Positions 44,838 to 57,384 of a stretch of 64,000 bases of DNA are shown here, piece by piece. The notes beneath the pieces were generated by a model, which ran no database searches, was not told the DNA's origin, and was given only the letters and a program-made list of their open reading frames with translations. The first letter of the stretch is position 1; every line of letters begins with the position of its first letter. Source of the DNA: Yponomeuta sedellus (Eukaryota; Arthropoda; Insecta; Lepidoptera; Yponomeutidae); contig OW203734.1 of the NCBI GenBank assembly GCA_934045075.1, forward strand, positions 9,187,516 through 9,251,515, read 5' to 3'. The translations under genes were made by a program, and so were the position numbers.

Positions 44838-45594
44838 TAAATCATCTATGAATAAAGAAATTAATTAATGAATTATTCAAGTAACTTCTTAGACATGAGA
44901 TATCCGCCCTTAGCCTCATAGTTGGGCCATTACCACTCAAGTCAATAAAAATGCCAATATGCGACAAAAACGTCGCTTAGAATCTTGGTAATTATATATT
45001 TCAGTTTCTTTATGTTAATAGGGAGACACATTGTACTGTTTAATACGAGCAATGTTTAATTATGCAGCCAGGCATTGTTAGATGACAGTCATTACCCCAG
45101 TTACCCTGATAATGGAGAAGAGGCAGCTGGGTTTATAAAAGGACCTACTCAATAAGGCAAATCTCGCTGGGTTACTTAGAATAGGGACCCGTCTACGGTT
45201 GACAAGAAACGTGAATGAATTCAGGGACATATAATTAACTTAAAAGGAAAACTATCACGGCTAAGTAGGCTTTACAAATTAACGAGTAATAGGCGACCAG
45301 CTTATAAAAAATACAAATTTCATTGAAAGATACTTCAATGAACTTTTTACAAACGTAAGGCAGGTTAAAAACCTGTTCTTCTACGGAACCCTACACTGCA
45401 CGTGGCCGGTCACGCACTTGGCCGTTTTTTTTTAAATTTGTTGTACGTTATGTCTCTAGCCTACATGAGATGAAAGTCGGACTTTTACCTCTAAAATAAA
45501 GTAACGTTGATATACCGGTTCACTGAGTTCTGCATATCCATTAGACATCACCGTGACCTCAACGAAATAGACAGTTTAGTCGAGCATGCAACGA

Positions 45595-45690
45595 CTTATG
45601 AACGTTGATGAAGCTAAGGTGATCTGTCAGGATCGTGGCAAGTGGGAGTCCCTGGTCTCTGCCTACCCTTCCTGGATACAGGCGTGAGAT
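45595..45690 (+). repeat. LINE ORF C-terminal fragment
   Basis: Encodes NVDEAKVICQDRGKWESLVS, then AYPSW and a stop, the C-terminus of a common lepidopteran LINE. Related reversed scrap at 8195-8275. Confidence 0.6.
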
Positions 45691-46048
45691 TATGTTAAGT
45701 TTTTCGTCGAGCATAATCTCTTATGAGATAATATTCCATAAGAAACCATAAGCCAAAGACCAGGTCCGCAAAATATCCGTAAATTAAAATGTTACATCTC
45801 AAAGTTTATCCTCTGCGCGCGGCCCCGGGGGGACTTTGTCCTAGTTACGTTCCTAGCGCAAAAAAACAACGTAAAGGAATATATTGGTACACCACGAGCT
45901 TTGTAAAATACGTGTAGTAGCAAACACATTGTAAATTCTGGGATTAAGTTCATTCCCAGAATTTCATTCCCAAGATTTAGGTTGGCCGAGGTTGATACAC
46001 GCTTTATAGGGTTTTCACATAAAGACTTGAAGCTTACCAGAAATCACA

Positions 46049-46257
46049 TCACACTAATATTATAAAGGCGAAAGTTCGTGAGTGTGTATATTTGTTACTT
46101 CTTCAAGTCTAAACGGCTGGAGCGGTTTGAATAAAATTTGGTGTAGAGTTAGCTGACACCCTGGATAGACACATAGACTACGTTTTACTGCGGGAAAATA
46201 TATTATTCTCATGGAAAAATCGCTAAGCCGTGGGTAACACCACGGGGCACATCTAGT
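46049..46257 (+). mobile_element. Second Helitron-like end, more diverged
   Basis: CACTAATATTATAAAGGCGAA near the start and ATCTAGT at the end, with GGTAACACCACGGGGC in the hairpin position. Shorter and more decayed than 42130-42539. Confidence 0.5.
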
Positions 46258-46994
46258 AGGATTAATATAATCTATAATATACAAATACAAAAATACAAAA
46301 TACAAAAATCTTTATTCTTTATCTTCATTATTTTTCGGTACATAGTAATTGGAGTCACCTTTTAAGCATACAATGCCTGTACTAGGTGGCTCCGCTCTTC
46401 CATTCCATAATAAGTATACACTAAAATACCTTACTTATTCAACCTGTAGCCGCCCAATGGCTAGACCTCTTTCAATATAATACGTCTTTTGCTGTCACTT
46501 TGTCGTCAGTCCATCTCTTTAGTAACCTTTCCATACTTTAGCGTCCATGTCATGAAAGGCCGTCAAGTTAAAAAACAGACTAGTTTACTTTCACATGGGA
46601 AACCAAAGGAAAGTATCAAGGATTAAGAAAGGAAAGTATTTTTTACCGCCTAACATGACCTCTTTGATCTTGCTGACTCGCATAATCGCTAAAAGAAGGC
46701 GAAAGTTTTGGTTCGCAAATAATAAATTATTCTTTTGGATCGTCTTGTACATCAAAGGAACTTTGGAAAGATAAAAGAAAACTTCTAATTTAACAAATTA
46801 ATTACTTCAATTATTAAGCAAAACAAAACTGGGACATTAATAATCGTGGTAAAAATCCCGTTTCTATTTGATTTTTTTTTCAAAATTTGTAAGCTGTGTT
46901 TAAAGCACTTAAATTTAAAAAAAATACCAAGTTAACAACAAAAACGAAAATTCTAATTGCATTTAAAACATAATATTGAAAGTATGTTTTTTTT

Positions 46995-47180
46995 ATTAGA
47001 CGACCTCTGTGGAGTAGCGGTAGCGCGTCCCGGGTTTGAACCCCGGCTGGGGAAAAAAACCCCAGGTCTTGGATGTTTACATGTTTGTGATGTCGTTGAT
47101 TCTGGTACCGCCGACACAGGTTATCCTAGTGTGGGGCCAGAAGCAATGTATGTGCCTGTATGTAAAACGTTATGTTATGT
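46995..47180 (+). repeat. tRNA-headed SINE
   Basis: Head GTGGAGTAGCGGTAGCGC with B box GGGTTTGAACCCCGGC, then GGTCTTGGATGTTTACATG, TTTGTGATGTCG and GGTTATCCTAGTGTGG. Other copies: 57001-57130 (reverse), 12909-12995 (reverse) and the head part at 54195-54300. Confidence 0.7.
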
Positions 47181-48314
47181 TATGATTAGAAGTTTTCCTT
47201 TTATATTTTGGTCGACCATTAATTACCTTACTTAGCCGTGATAGTTTTCCTTATCCATGCCTTACGGAATTAATTAGGGTAACTTGCATCACATTGCTGA
47301 AGTGGCTTATTTATATTTGCTTTAACACAGAAGTTTCCAACTGTAACTATGATATTTAAATAAAAAATAACAGTACAAGCTCACTATGTGATAAACGTTA
47401 AAAAATCGAGAGGTTTATCTTTACGAGACACCGTGCTCTGAATTATCCAAGGCCTGAACGCTTTATAATCTGAACACAGTGAATTACAATCGATTGACGA
47501 CTCGAGTGGGGCGCGAGGGAATTTAGGGATTTAACGGGAATCCGATGATGTCAAAAACCTCGGCGCCACGACCTTGGGCACGTTTTTGGGGACCAATAAA
47601 TAAGTGAAATGTGAAAATTGAGTCGTAAAAGCAAATGGAGTTTATGAGAAATTAACTTTCTTCGCGACACGGAAGCACTTCACTTCTTACGTTACTAAGA
47701 GGCAGTAATTTTCCTTATTTCGGGGAGTCACAAACTCGCGAAGATTTCATTTGCACGAGTGGCATTTACATTATGAACCCTTAAGATACAAATAAACTTC
47801 GCCGGCGTACATTGTCGTGTTTACACTTCGACACGGTTGCCCGGCTATCTGGCCGTTTGGTGTATAAGCTCTTTTTTACGAGACATACTTTATACACGGT
47901 AAATCCACTCACAGGTTGTAGCTAAGTAACTAAAAGTAGGATATAAAAAAAAACTATTATAAAAACGGTTGTAAATACTACCATTTTTTACAACTCTTAT
48001 TACAAATGTAGCCTTCACTAGTAAGTGGTTTAATTCAGTTTATTCCATACTTATTTAACGTTTTTGCACTTGAAAGACTGTTTGAATCTCATTGAATGTT
48101 TTAAGAAACATTTGTGTCAATCCAATAGCATAACTTGCCGAACAACAGCACAATAACTTGTCCAGCGCCTTCATTATGTAACTTTTAACGTATACATCTG
48201 TGTGCGTAAGCCCTATGTTTACTTAGCTCTGCCGTATAGATATGAGGTGTAATGTATCACACATATAGTGGACACCGCATTTCAGTGGATGTATATGTGA
48301 CAGTGATATTGAGT

Positions 48315-49040
48315 CACATAATCCGCTATTTGACTCTCTTTTCAAGTAAGTATTAAACGGTAAATAACTCTTCCATTAGACCAAAAAATATTTTAGTATA
48401 TTTTTTGTGGACCTAAAAGCAACATAAAAATATATTTTACAACTTTATTTTCCTAAACAGCCAAAAACGCGGTCAGCCATTTTTGTCTATGGTTTGAAGT
48501 CCAAAAATTGTAAACAAAGTTTGACATTCAATTTTCTGTAAGTGATCAATGCAACCATGATTTCATCGAATTTACATTTACAATTATCATTATTGCATTG
48601 TTTGAGAATGAAAAAACACGTCAATAAAGACCCCCGGGAAGTTGTGGATTCGTGTACCCAATGAAATTAACATTCGAAAAACTTGGCTCAAACTTGCCAA
48701 AAGAGTCTTTATCAACCCCGACTCTTTATCAATTGAAACTCGGGTGTATTTATGTGAAGATCACTTTGATGTAAGTCCTATAATAATCAATGTCCACTGG
48801 CTCTGGCTGAAAGATACTTTACATGGTACTTTAGATGCTTTCAAGATGGTGGATAGCGTTTTCGCCGTTACGGATTAAACGAGGAAAAAATTTTTTTGCT
48901 TTGCAAATTTTGCAGCTATCCTGCATACTTAGCAAAATCAATATATTTCGTCTTCTTACGTTAAATACTACAGGCGAATTTGACGCGATAAATATTCGTT
49001 TATCGCGCCAAATTTGATACGTGTCAAATAGCGGATTGTG
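48315..49040. mobile_element. TIR element carrying a THAP exon (P-element-like, non-autonomous)
   Basis: Inverted ends AATCCGCTATTTGAC (48320 region) and GTCAAATAGCGGATT (49022-49036). The inside carries one THAP-type exon and a near-perfect palindrome around 48974-49014. About 726 bp, too short for a full transposase. No convincing 8-bp duplication was found, so the borders are approximate. Confidence 0.65.
48612..48770 (+). pseudogene. THAP domain exon fragment
   Basis: The frame is open from 48612 to a good donor (GAT, then GTAAGT at 48771). It reads LWIRVPNEINIRKTWLKLAK and later YLCEDHFD. The conserved Trp and the C-x2-H (CEDH) zinc ligands are those of the second half of a THAP zinc finger. 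The first Cys pair is missing because the upstream exon is absent. THAP domains occur in P-element-type transposases, which fits the surrounding TIRs. A decayed host THAP gene is possible but less likely. Confidence 0.65.
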
Positions 49041-49045
49041 AGACA

Positions 49046-51513
49046 AAGTCCAGTAGACATTTCGTTTTTGCATACATATGTATACTTGGAATGTTACATA
49101 ATCAAGACGCTGGTCCCAAACAAAGATATCCTGTATTATAGCAACGAAGCCAATCTATTGTGATAATTCGATGTTTGGCTTGATTTCGAACTTACTTCTT
49201 CTATTTTTATGAACACTACACTATCTAACTTCTGTGACAATTGGAATTTAAATCTGGTATTTAAATTAGATATAACAATACAAATATTTTAATTTAATCC
49301 TTTTTGACAGAAATTAAAATATATGTAATTAGATATAAGATAGGTATAGCTCAGTAGCTAATCATCAATCAAACTCAGTACATTACAAATTTACCTACTC
49401 TACGACTACTCTACAACTGGGTTTTATTGCACACAAAAAATACATACAGAAAACATATAATAAAAGTACGTGAAATTATTCGTAATGGCTCATTACATTA
49501 TTTATTGAAATAAGAACGGGGATTTAAGACGGATTTTGGGGGCGTAAAAGCCATCAAAAGCTACTTCGGGATGAAACTGCTTAGATCTGAAAACCTGTGG
49601 CCGCCCACGCTACGCCTACTCTGTCTGGGGGCTAAGGGTCTTCACAAACAAACAGGCTCTATACATTACTAGTGTTTGTCATAAAACAACTTTGCTGTAA
49701 GACTATACATATATTTTTGTAAATTTACCATTTTCTTACAATTCAAGTTTTCATGAAATCAAATCAGAAATCATGGTTTTTTTTTTCTTCTGGTGGTGCC
49801 ATAAAGTGTTCTCTATCTATAATGGTTTAACAATTTTCTGCTTAGCAGTGGCGCTGTGTGTTAGATAGTTAACTGTTGGTTGGCTATTATATAATACTAT
49901 TTAGTAGCCCGCCATTTGTACAATCTTTACTGGTACAATAAAGCGTTTTTTATTATTATTATTATTTAAACATGCGTGTGTTATGTTATTGTTCGCCATT
50001 GGACGAAATATTTAAAAAAAATTATTCAATTTTTGCGAATATTACAAAGCCTACCTGTAACTAACTTCTTGCATTTGCCTAGTCAAGGGAGGTGAAATAC
50101 ATTTACACCGATTCATTGCCGAGTCAGCACTGAACTGGCATTGCACTGACGTCAGTTACTAACTTGGTGTGATCCAGCCATTTCACTTATCTCCCGATGG
50201 TCGATACTGAGCTGTCTTTCTCCCAGATACACAATAAATAAAGTAAGCGAGAGCATTATATCGCTTGCATCTTTTATAGATATACTGTACTATACTGCTA
50301 TCTTATCGCAATCATATGCCTAGCAGAAAAAGTAGTACAGTCAATGTAAACAATGCTTTACAAGCAAAGCAGTCAAGGCCAGAGCGGTCCCAATACTTCT
50401 CATAGCAAAGACCATAATTAAAGTCTTACAATTAAATATAGCTTCGACTCACGTCGCCGCGAAGACGCTCAAATAACAAAAACCATTGTTAAGCCAATCC
50501 GTGTTTAATTATAGCGCTATCGATTTGAATAAGAAAAAAATATTTGGTCAACTCTATTAGTCACTTTGGTACTCTCGAAACAAAGGACGTTTATGACTTT
50601 TGCCTGTGTGTAAAAAGAATTTGTAGCATCTTCAGTTATGAAATAATTAAGGATGACGAACTCTATTAAATATGACACTCCATTTCTAATTTTATAAAGT
50701 TGTAAATTTCAAATTTTATTTTTTATCGAATCAGTATCAGGACGAAAGGCCAATGAAACTTCAATCTGATGATCTGTCGTCGTGCAGGTAAACAGTAATT
50801 GGGCCAGATAAGAACATTCGTGTGTGGCACAGGACGCCCCGATGAAGTGACCATTCCGTTATTTCTGTTCATTCAAACGATTCGAAGGCCTTCTGGATCG
50901 AAGAGGCTGCGCGCGCAGATCCGAAGGCACCCCCGCGAACCCGCCCTACCCCCCGCCCCACGGCTTACGTGGTGGCTGAAGGACGAGTCCTTTCAAAAGG
51001 ACAATCCATCGGAAGCCTTGTAGTATTTTGCGCTTCCTAATACTCTTTTTTGGCTGCTAAACAATTCGCACCTACTAGTGGGCTGTTGCTCTAAGCATGA
51101 GTATAACCCAAACGCGAAATAACGTGCGTGGTGAATAAATTCCTTTTGATCTTTTTTCTTTTTAAATATTCCCTGATCTATTTTCTATTAAAATTTATGC
51201 GAACCCTTTATCGCGAGATACAAGCAACGAACACGTGACCTTTTTTCGAGCCCAAACGATACGTAACATCAAATCTCGGGGTATAAACATTACATGAACA
51301 TAAAAATTATATTATTAAAATTATTTATTTTTCTTTCTCAAAATAAAAATGCCACATTTTTCTTCTTTCATAAAATAAAAATGGTAATCAGACTTTCGTT
51401 AATTTTCTGGTCTCCTGAGCATTCATATTTCTTCCCTCGATGGTTTAAAGAACAACAGATGCTGAAGGATTGCTAATAATGAATTCTCGACCTTCGTTTC
51501 TAAAAGCAAGAAG
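49046..51513. other. No gene recognised
   Basis: 49798-49830 and 49925-49975 hold LINE 3' ends (ATAAAGTGTTCTCTATCTAT; GGTACAATAAAGCG then (ATT)n); similar tails lie at 16128-16150 and 61350-61380. 50799-51023 is a GC-rich open stretch described under findings. The rest is AT-rich and empty. Confidence 0.5.
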
Positions 51514-51958
51514 CTCAGTAGTAGGGTATCGAGAACCGTTACAGATTAAAGAACCGGGATTTTCGGTATATTCGGGATTTCTTTCTTTTAAGAATTTTGA
51601 AGGTAAATATAGTCTAAAAATAAATACAAAGGCTTAGAAAAATATTGTTTATATTTAACACATTAAAATACAGTTATGAATTCACTTTTGATAAAGTTGA
51701 ACACATTAAACATTTTTAAAATTTAAAGCCTATAATTTGTCTAAAAAAAATCAGTCTGTCTCTATCTTAATCAGTCAAAATTATTAACAAAACGTCGTAA
51801 ATTATTAATTAAGTGAACATTTCTTATTGTTGTTTAAAATTAAATTAAATATACAAATATAACAATTACAATAAAAATCACAGGTACTTTGAATTAAGGT
51901 AATCAACATATATCGTAGGCCGATTCTCCTAAATAGTATGTCCATTTGCTTTTTATAA

Positions 51959-52863
51959 TTAAACTTTCTTGTTCTCTTGGTAATGTGTCTTTAAAAAGAT
52001 CAATGCATCTAAAGTTGCATCACCTAAACGAGATCTAATTTTGTTACAAAAAAAGCCAGCTGAGGAGAAAATTCTTTCTGGCTCCACGCTAGTAGGTGGA
52101 ATTGTGAGAAGGTATTCGTAGGCTTTTGTTAGATATCGCCCACGATCACCTCCATTTTCGAAGAGTGCCATCTCAATTTTAACATTTTGATCAATACTGT
52201 CATCGTGCGTTGATCTTACACGTTCTTTTCTTAACTTTTGGAGCTCCACACTTAATTCATTACTTTTGGTGAGATCTCTACTTTGCACTTCAGGATCTGG
52301 TTGTTCTTCCATTTGACTTATATGAGATGAGGCTTGAGGTGGTTCGGTAGAAGTCGGCGAGCTGGTGCGTTTTAAAAGTGAAACTATTTGGTTGCACATT
52401 TGATCGCTATATGGACGGATAAATATACTTGTATCGTCGCTATTTATGTAAAAAAAAATATTCTTCAGGGTTATGCAAGTAATTCAGAATAGTAGCTTCT
52501 ATTAAACGTCTTTCTGATTAGCGTTTTTTCAGAGCTGATGCCATTTTTCTGCTTACAAAGGAATTGATGTCAATTAACTTGTTTAAAGCATATTTGATGG
52601 CTACATCTGCAGTGAGTAATGTGGCATCTCTGCGACACAACGCTTCCAAAACTGTTTTTATTATATCCAGGACTTCGTGCAGTTGTCCAATATCTATCTG
52701 TCCAGTCATTTTCTAAGAAGTGAATGTGAACTTTAACGTCGATCAAAGCTTTTTCTATGCAGCTTCTCAACTTGAGAAATCGTTCAAGTGTTGTAGCCAA
52801 GCTACTCCACCGGGTTATTGAATCGCATGTTAATACGTACTCTTTACCGAACTCTTCCACGAC
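51959..52863 (-). pseudogene. hAT transposase, C-terminal half, broken
   Basis: In transcript order: KEYVLTCDSITRWSSLATTL, ERFLKLRSCIEKALID and then, after a frame change near 52715, TGQIDIGQLHEVLDIIKTVL, ADVAIKYALNKLIDIN. Stops follow around 52400-52520. A last frame (52399-51959) holds the hAT C-terminal dimerisation motif, TIPPTSVEPERIFSSAGFFC and IRSRLGDATLDALIFL. This is the ZBED/hAT type. The N-terminal half with the BED finger and first catalytic Asp is absent, and the right part of the element is palindromic filler instead. Inactive. Confidence 0.9.
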
Positions 52864-53036
52864 ATATCTAATTTATTTATTTATTTTAAGTGAATCACAC
52901 TTTGATTCACTGTCTATTGTATAACCACTTGTATTGCATAGCCGATTGTATAACCACTTACATTAATTGACTAAATAAATAACTACGAGTAGAAAAAATG
53001 TTCTAGTCTAATAAATAATTTAAACTAACAATAATT

Positions 53037-53086
53037 GAATCCACCGCTTTCATTTAAATGTCCATTTTAATGAAAGCGGTGGATTC
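53037..53086. repeat. Palindrome with 24-bp arms
   Basis: GAATCCACCGCTTTCATT and its complement around TAAATGTCCATTTT; one mismatch in 24, two-base loop. Confidence 0.9.
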
Positions 53087-53238
53087 ATTTTATAAGAGGT
53101 TATATTATAATCAAACAAAAATATTTATTTACCAGAGATAATCCCTTCGTTTTATTCGCTAATTATTCGTCAAAAATAATAACAGATTACACCGCTCACA
53201 TAGACGTTCACTGGTTGACTGACTGACTAACTACGGAA

Positions 53239-53356
53239 GGGGCATCTAGTTGCGGGGTGCGGGCATGAGTTCCGCCATTTTGTGTTACCCCGCACCCCGC
53301 AACTAGATGCCCCTAGTTGCGGGGTGCGGGGTAACACAAAATGGCGGAACTCATGC
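53239..53356. repeat. Large GC-rich palindrome with a third arm
   Basis: Perfect 43-bp arms 53263-53305 and 53314-53356 with an 8-base loop. The 24-25 bases at 53239-53263 are another copy of part of the right arm and can pair with 53289-53313 instead. Confidence 0.95.
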
Positions 53357-54194
53357 AGCACGTAGGTATGCCGTTCGCAGAATCGCAGGTAGCAAGTAGC
53401 TTTGCTACCACCTTTTGTCTTATGTATGATGGAATAATGATCTACCACGTACCTACAGATACAACATTTTAATGAGAATATGGTTTTAGCTTGAATATTT
53501 TGCATAAAAGATTAAATGCTGTTAATAGAACATTAATATCAAATAAATTATAAGATAGTTAACATGATTCGTTATTTCCCGAAAATACCGTTTATCCCGG
53601 TTCGTATTTATTGAAAACCGGTTCTTTGACTATTGTTAAAGAACCGGGAAATCCCGGGATTTTCGGTTCCGGGATTTCCCGGTTCTGAACCCTACTCAGT
53701 AGTAAAATATTACGAATCATACACACTAATCAACCACAAAGGCCGCCTCGACACGATTTTGATACCTGCAAGTGATAAAATTCCCACTGGAGCACTAGTG
53801 CGCGCATAAAATTTACCCAAGCGATCCAAATACGAATAGGAATATGTGTCAGGGGCACGGACCGATTCCGACGGAACCCGGTATGTGGGTCGAGAACTAG
53901 AGACCGAGACGTGATCCAGAATCGGGACTCTGCTTTAGCCCACCCCCCTACGAGTAACGAGTCACCCCTCCCCTTAGTACTTTTTTATCTCGTTTCGATA
54001 ACCGTTCGGCCAGAACCTTTAATAGACCTTCATTAATAAATCACTTTTGAAATATACGTTGTACCTGGGCACTGAACCTAATACGAATCCGATTTGGTAT
54101 TCGATTTTTGTGCCTCTGCACCGGGAGCGAGTAAAAAGTTTTGTAGTTCGTAAAAGTTATTAGTTATGTTGTAAATTTTATTATTTTCTGACTT

Positions 54195-54300
54195 GTGTGA
54201 AATCGAAGGTTCCGGGTTCGATCCCCGGCCGTTCGAAACGGAAACGAACTTTTCTAGTTTGTCTCGGGTCTTGGATGTTATCTATGTATTTATTGTATTA
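54195..54300 (+). repeat. SINE head fragment
   Basis: GGTTCCGGGTTCGATCCCCG (B box) followed by CGGGTCTTGGATGTTAT, the same join as in 46995-47180. Confidence 0.5.
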
Positions 54301-54590
54301 AATCTATCGTCGAGTTAGCACCTATAATTCAATATATACGAGTACATTGAATTTTCATCACGATATTTTGTTTGAATGATTTATAAAAAAAAACCTTCAA
54401 CAGTCTGTAAAACAGCAATTATCCTGAGTCTCCGTTCTTTTCATCGCGTATATACTATTTTAAGGGTACCTATTTATATAAACTTATGTATTTTGAACTT
54501 GAGTGATGAATAAATTCAGATTTATTTATTTATAATCGATGTTTTCCGTCTTTTCAGATTTGTAAGAATAATTTCTAAGATGATTCGGGT

Positions 54591-55246
54591 ATACAGCGTG
54601 TCTCATTCAAATCGGTCAGTATGGGAAAGTCTGAAACTATAAGACATACGAAGATCTGTTCTGAGGAACCATGTCATCGATTTTAATAAAAAGAAAAACT
54701 GCATTCATACATTTTAAAAAACACTGTACTCCGTTCGGGAATCGAACCCGGTTGTTTTGAAAAAAAAAACCTACACTATGTCTATTTAGATATCGATTGT
54801 GTAGGTCTTAATCAGTAAATGTCTGTATGAAACATGATGTCTAAAATGAATAAAATGCATGGTTTTCATACAAAATGCAATCGTAAGATCGTTACCTAAA
54901 CGTTGAATATTGTATTGAAAAAGTCGGCGGTAACTTCGAGCACCTACTAAAATAAATTAAAGTATGTGAAAACAATGCATTTTATTCATTTTAGACATCA
55001 TGTTTCATACAGACATTTACTGCTTAAGACCTAAACAATCGATATCTAAATAGAAATAGTGTAGGTTTTTTTTTTCAAAACAACCGGGTTTGATTCCCGA
55101 AAAGAGTACAGATGTTTTTTTAAATGTATGAATGCAGTTTTTCTTTTTATTAAAATCGATGACATGGTTCCTCAGAACAGATCTTCGTATGTCTTATAGT
55201 TTTACACTTTCCCATACTGACCGATTTGAATGAGACACCCTGTATA
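54591..55246. mobile_element. Fold-back element with 280-bp inverted repeats
   Basis: Arms 54591-54871 and 54962-55246 are nearly complementary, with a 90-base spacer. Ends read TACAGCGTGTCTCATTC and GAATGAGACACCCTGTA, set in TATA-like flanks. Both arms contain a pol III B-box-like core (GGGTTCGATTCCCGA and a variant). No coding capacity. Superfamily not assigned. Confidence 0.88.
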
Positions 55247-57384
55247 TACCCCTGTGGTCGCATAGCTACTCCCGCCGAGACAGGGTATGGCATCGGAGCT
55301 GGCGCCACTGCGGCATAGAAAAGGCGCCCGACTGTCTGCCGTCTGGCTTCATCTGACCTTAAAACATTTTCACCGAAACCATGTGTATCAGGGTGCCAAC
55401 AATTTCACTTCCTTAGCGGCAATCTCGCCAAATGGGTAACCTTATTACAGGCGTGGATATTGATTTCTTAATCCAGCATTCTGCTATAACTATTAATAAT
55501 TAATGTGCGCCTCCCTAAGCTCTGGGTCTTGAATAAAATACAATATTCTACCTCAAGTGGTTTGGGGCCACACGACACCGCACATGTTGAGAGGCACGTT
55601 TTTATCTAAAAGCAATTTCGGCTACTAGTTTGATAAAAGATAGAACTACTTACTTTAGAATAGAATACTTTACCTACTATTAATCGAATTCAAATTGAAG
55701 CTAGTGACGTTAACCGATTGCAATTTTTTGGGCCGGTATTTTTCAATCACTTAGGTGTATAAAAATACCGCGTTTTAGGTTTTTTGCGTTATCTAAAAAG
55801 ACTTAAGATATTAGATTAGAACTCTTTATTGTATACACCAGAAAAAAACATCAATACAATTGGCAGCCTATCGCGAAAAGCTATCTTTTCCATACAACCT
55901 TAGGTTGGATGGAAACGAAGGACGGAGAGAGTATGTAGTTAACTAATTAATGAAAATACATACTTTATTGCACACGTGAAAATCATAAAGAAACAACAAA
56001 ATTATAAAATAAAGTGTAGGCACTCGCCATGTTTATTTCATTATAAATCTCTTCCAGCCAACCCTTGAAAATATATACTGATGAAATAAAGTGGATTACC
56101 AAAGTTATTATATCAAGATTTAATTAAATAAATCTTAAAATTGTAATTTCGGTGCAAAACACGTTAAAGGACTCCATGCATTAACACCAGCGTCGCCAAT
56201 GGAAAACAATAGATCTTTTTTACAGAGAGTTCACACTCACGACCGAGAAGCCAGGATCACGGCGTATCTATGCTTCTTTGGCCTTAGGTTCGCGACCAGG
56301 GGTCTTATAATAACTATTAACAAGATTGAGAAATTTTATTTGAAAAACTTTTAGCAAAAACTATCTGCAAAGAATGAATGTTTTCCAGTGATGGCACTAG
56401 TGTAACTTCATGGAGCCCCTATACGTCGGCCAACAGCCGGCTCAACCTAAAAATACTGATTAATTATCGTCGGTACAGGCTCCCGAAATACGATTAGGCT
56501 TTTCTTTAAAACAGTCTTGCTATAAAAATTAAGATTTTGAATATGTGAATTTTCCATTAGCCACCGACGGCATTTTACACATTAAACTACAAAAAGTAAT
56601 TAGTTTTAAAAATGTAGAGATAATTTTTAGTTAAATAACTGAACAATGAGAGGCAAATAAATATATCAACAACGCGTAATCAAATTACCAGATAATAACA
56701 TGTTGATAACGTCTAACAAAGCATACAGTGTCAGAGAGCAGACAACACATTTATATTCACGATAGGACGGTTCCAATTACCAAAATTCATCAATAAACTT
56801 AGGTCAGTATCTCATAGGAACAGGCAGATTTTACTACATCAAAACATTTTTTTTCTTTCCAATATAAAAAATCATATAAAGTTGTTAGTAGTTTATTCTA
56901 ATGTTATTACATAATCTTATTCTAGTATTCACAGTGGTCATTGCTTGCTTGAAGATGGCAAAAATGGTAGGTATATCTATTAACATAAAATAACATTTAC
57001 ATACAGGCACATAAATTGTTTCTGGCCTCACCCTAGGATACCCTGTGTCGTGGAAACCAGATACAGCGACATCACAAACATGTAAACAGCCAAGACTTTC
57101 GAAGAATTTCGGGTTCGAATCGAAAAATTATTTTCCTACCCACTATATTTTTAACAATCAATCTAACGATATCCCACACATTTTTTTTATTTGGTTTATT
57201 AGACATGTAAAAGGGGTAACAATCACCGTAAAAATCAGTGCACTAAAAAAAGTTCAGATTTTATACCCTTTTGCTAACGTGATTAATATTATAAATATTA
57301 TTTCAGCTTTCACATTTTGATGAGAAGTGTATTCAAAAGAAGAGCTTTTATATTTTAATGTAAAAATAATCTTTCTTTTATTTT
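55247..57384. other. No gene recognised
   Basis: AT-rich; a tail-like CTTTATTGTATACACC at 55829 and the reversed SINE at 57001-57130. Nothing coding. Confidence 0.5.
57001..57130 (-). repeat. SINE copy, reverse strand
   Basis: CCCTAGGATACCCTGTGTCG, CGACATCACAAACATGTAAA and TCGGGTTCGAATCG match the SINE at 46995-47180 in reverse. Confidence 0.65.

Larger units (their letters stand above)
51522..53694 (-). mobile_element. hAT DNA transposon, defective
   Basis: 2173 bp with ends TAGGGTATCGAGAACCG and CGGTTCTGAACCCTA, flanked by a perfect 8-bp duplication CTCAGTAG (51514-51521 and 53695-53702), the hAT hallmark. It contains a broken transposase on the minus strand and, near the right end, two large palindromes (53037-53086, 53239-53356). 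Subterminal CCGGGATTTTCGG-type motifs occur at both ends. Confidence 0.92.
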
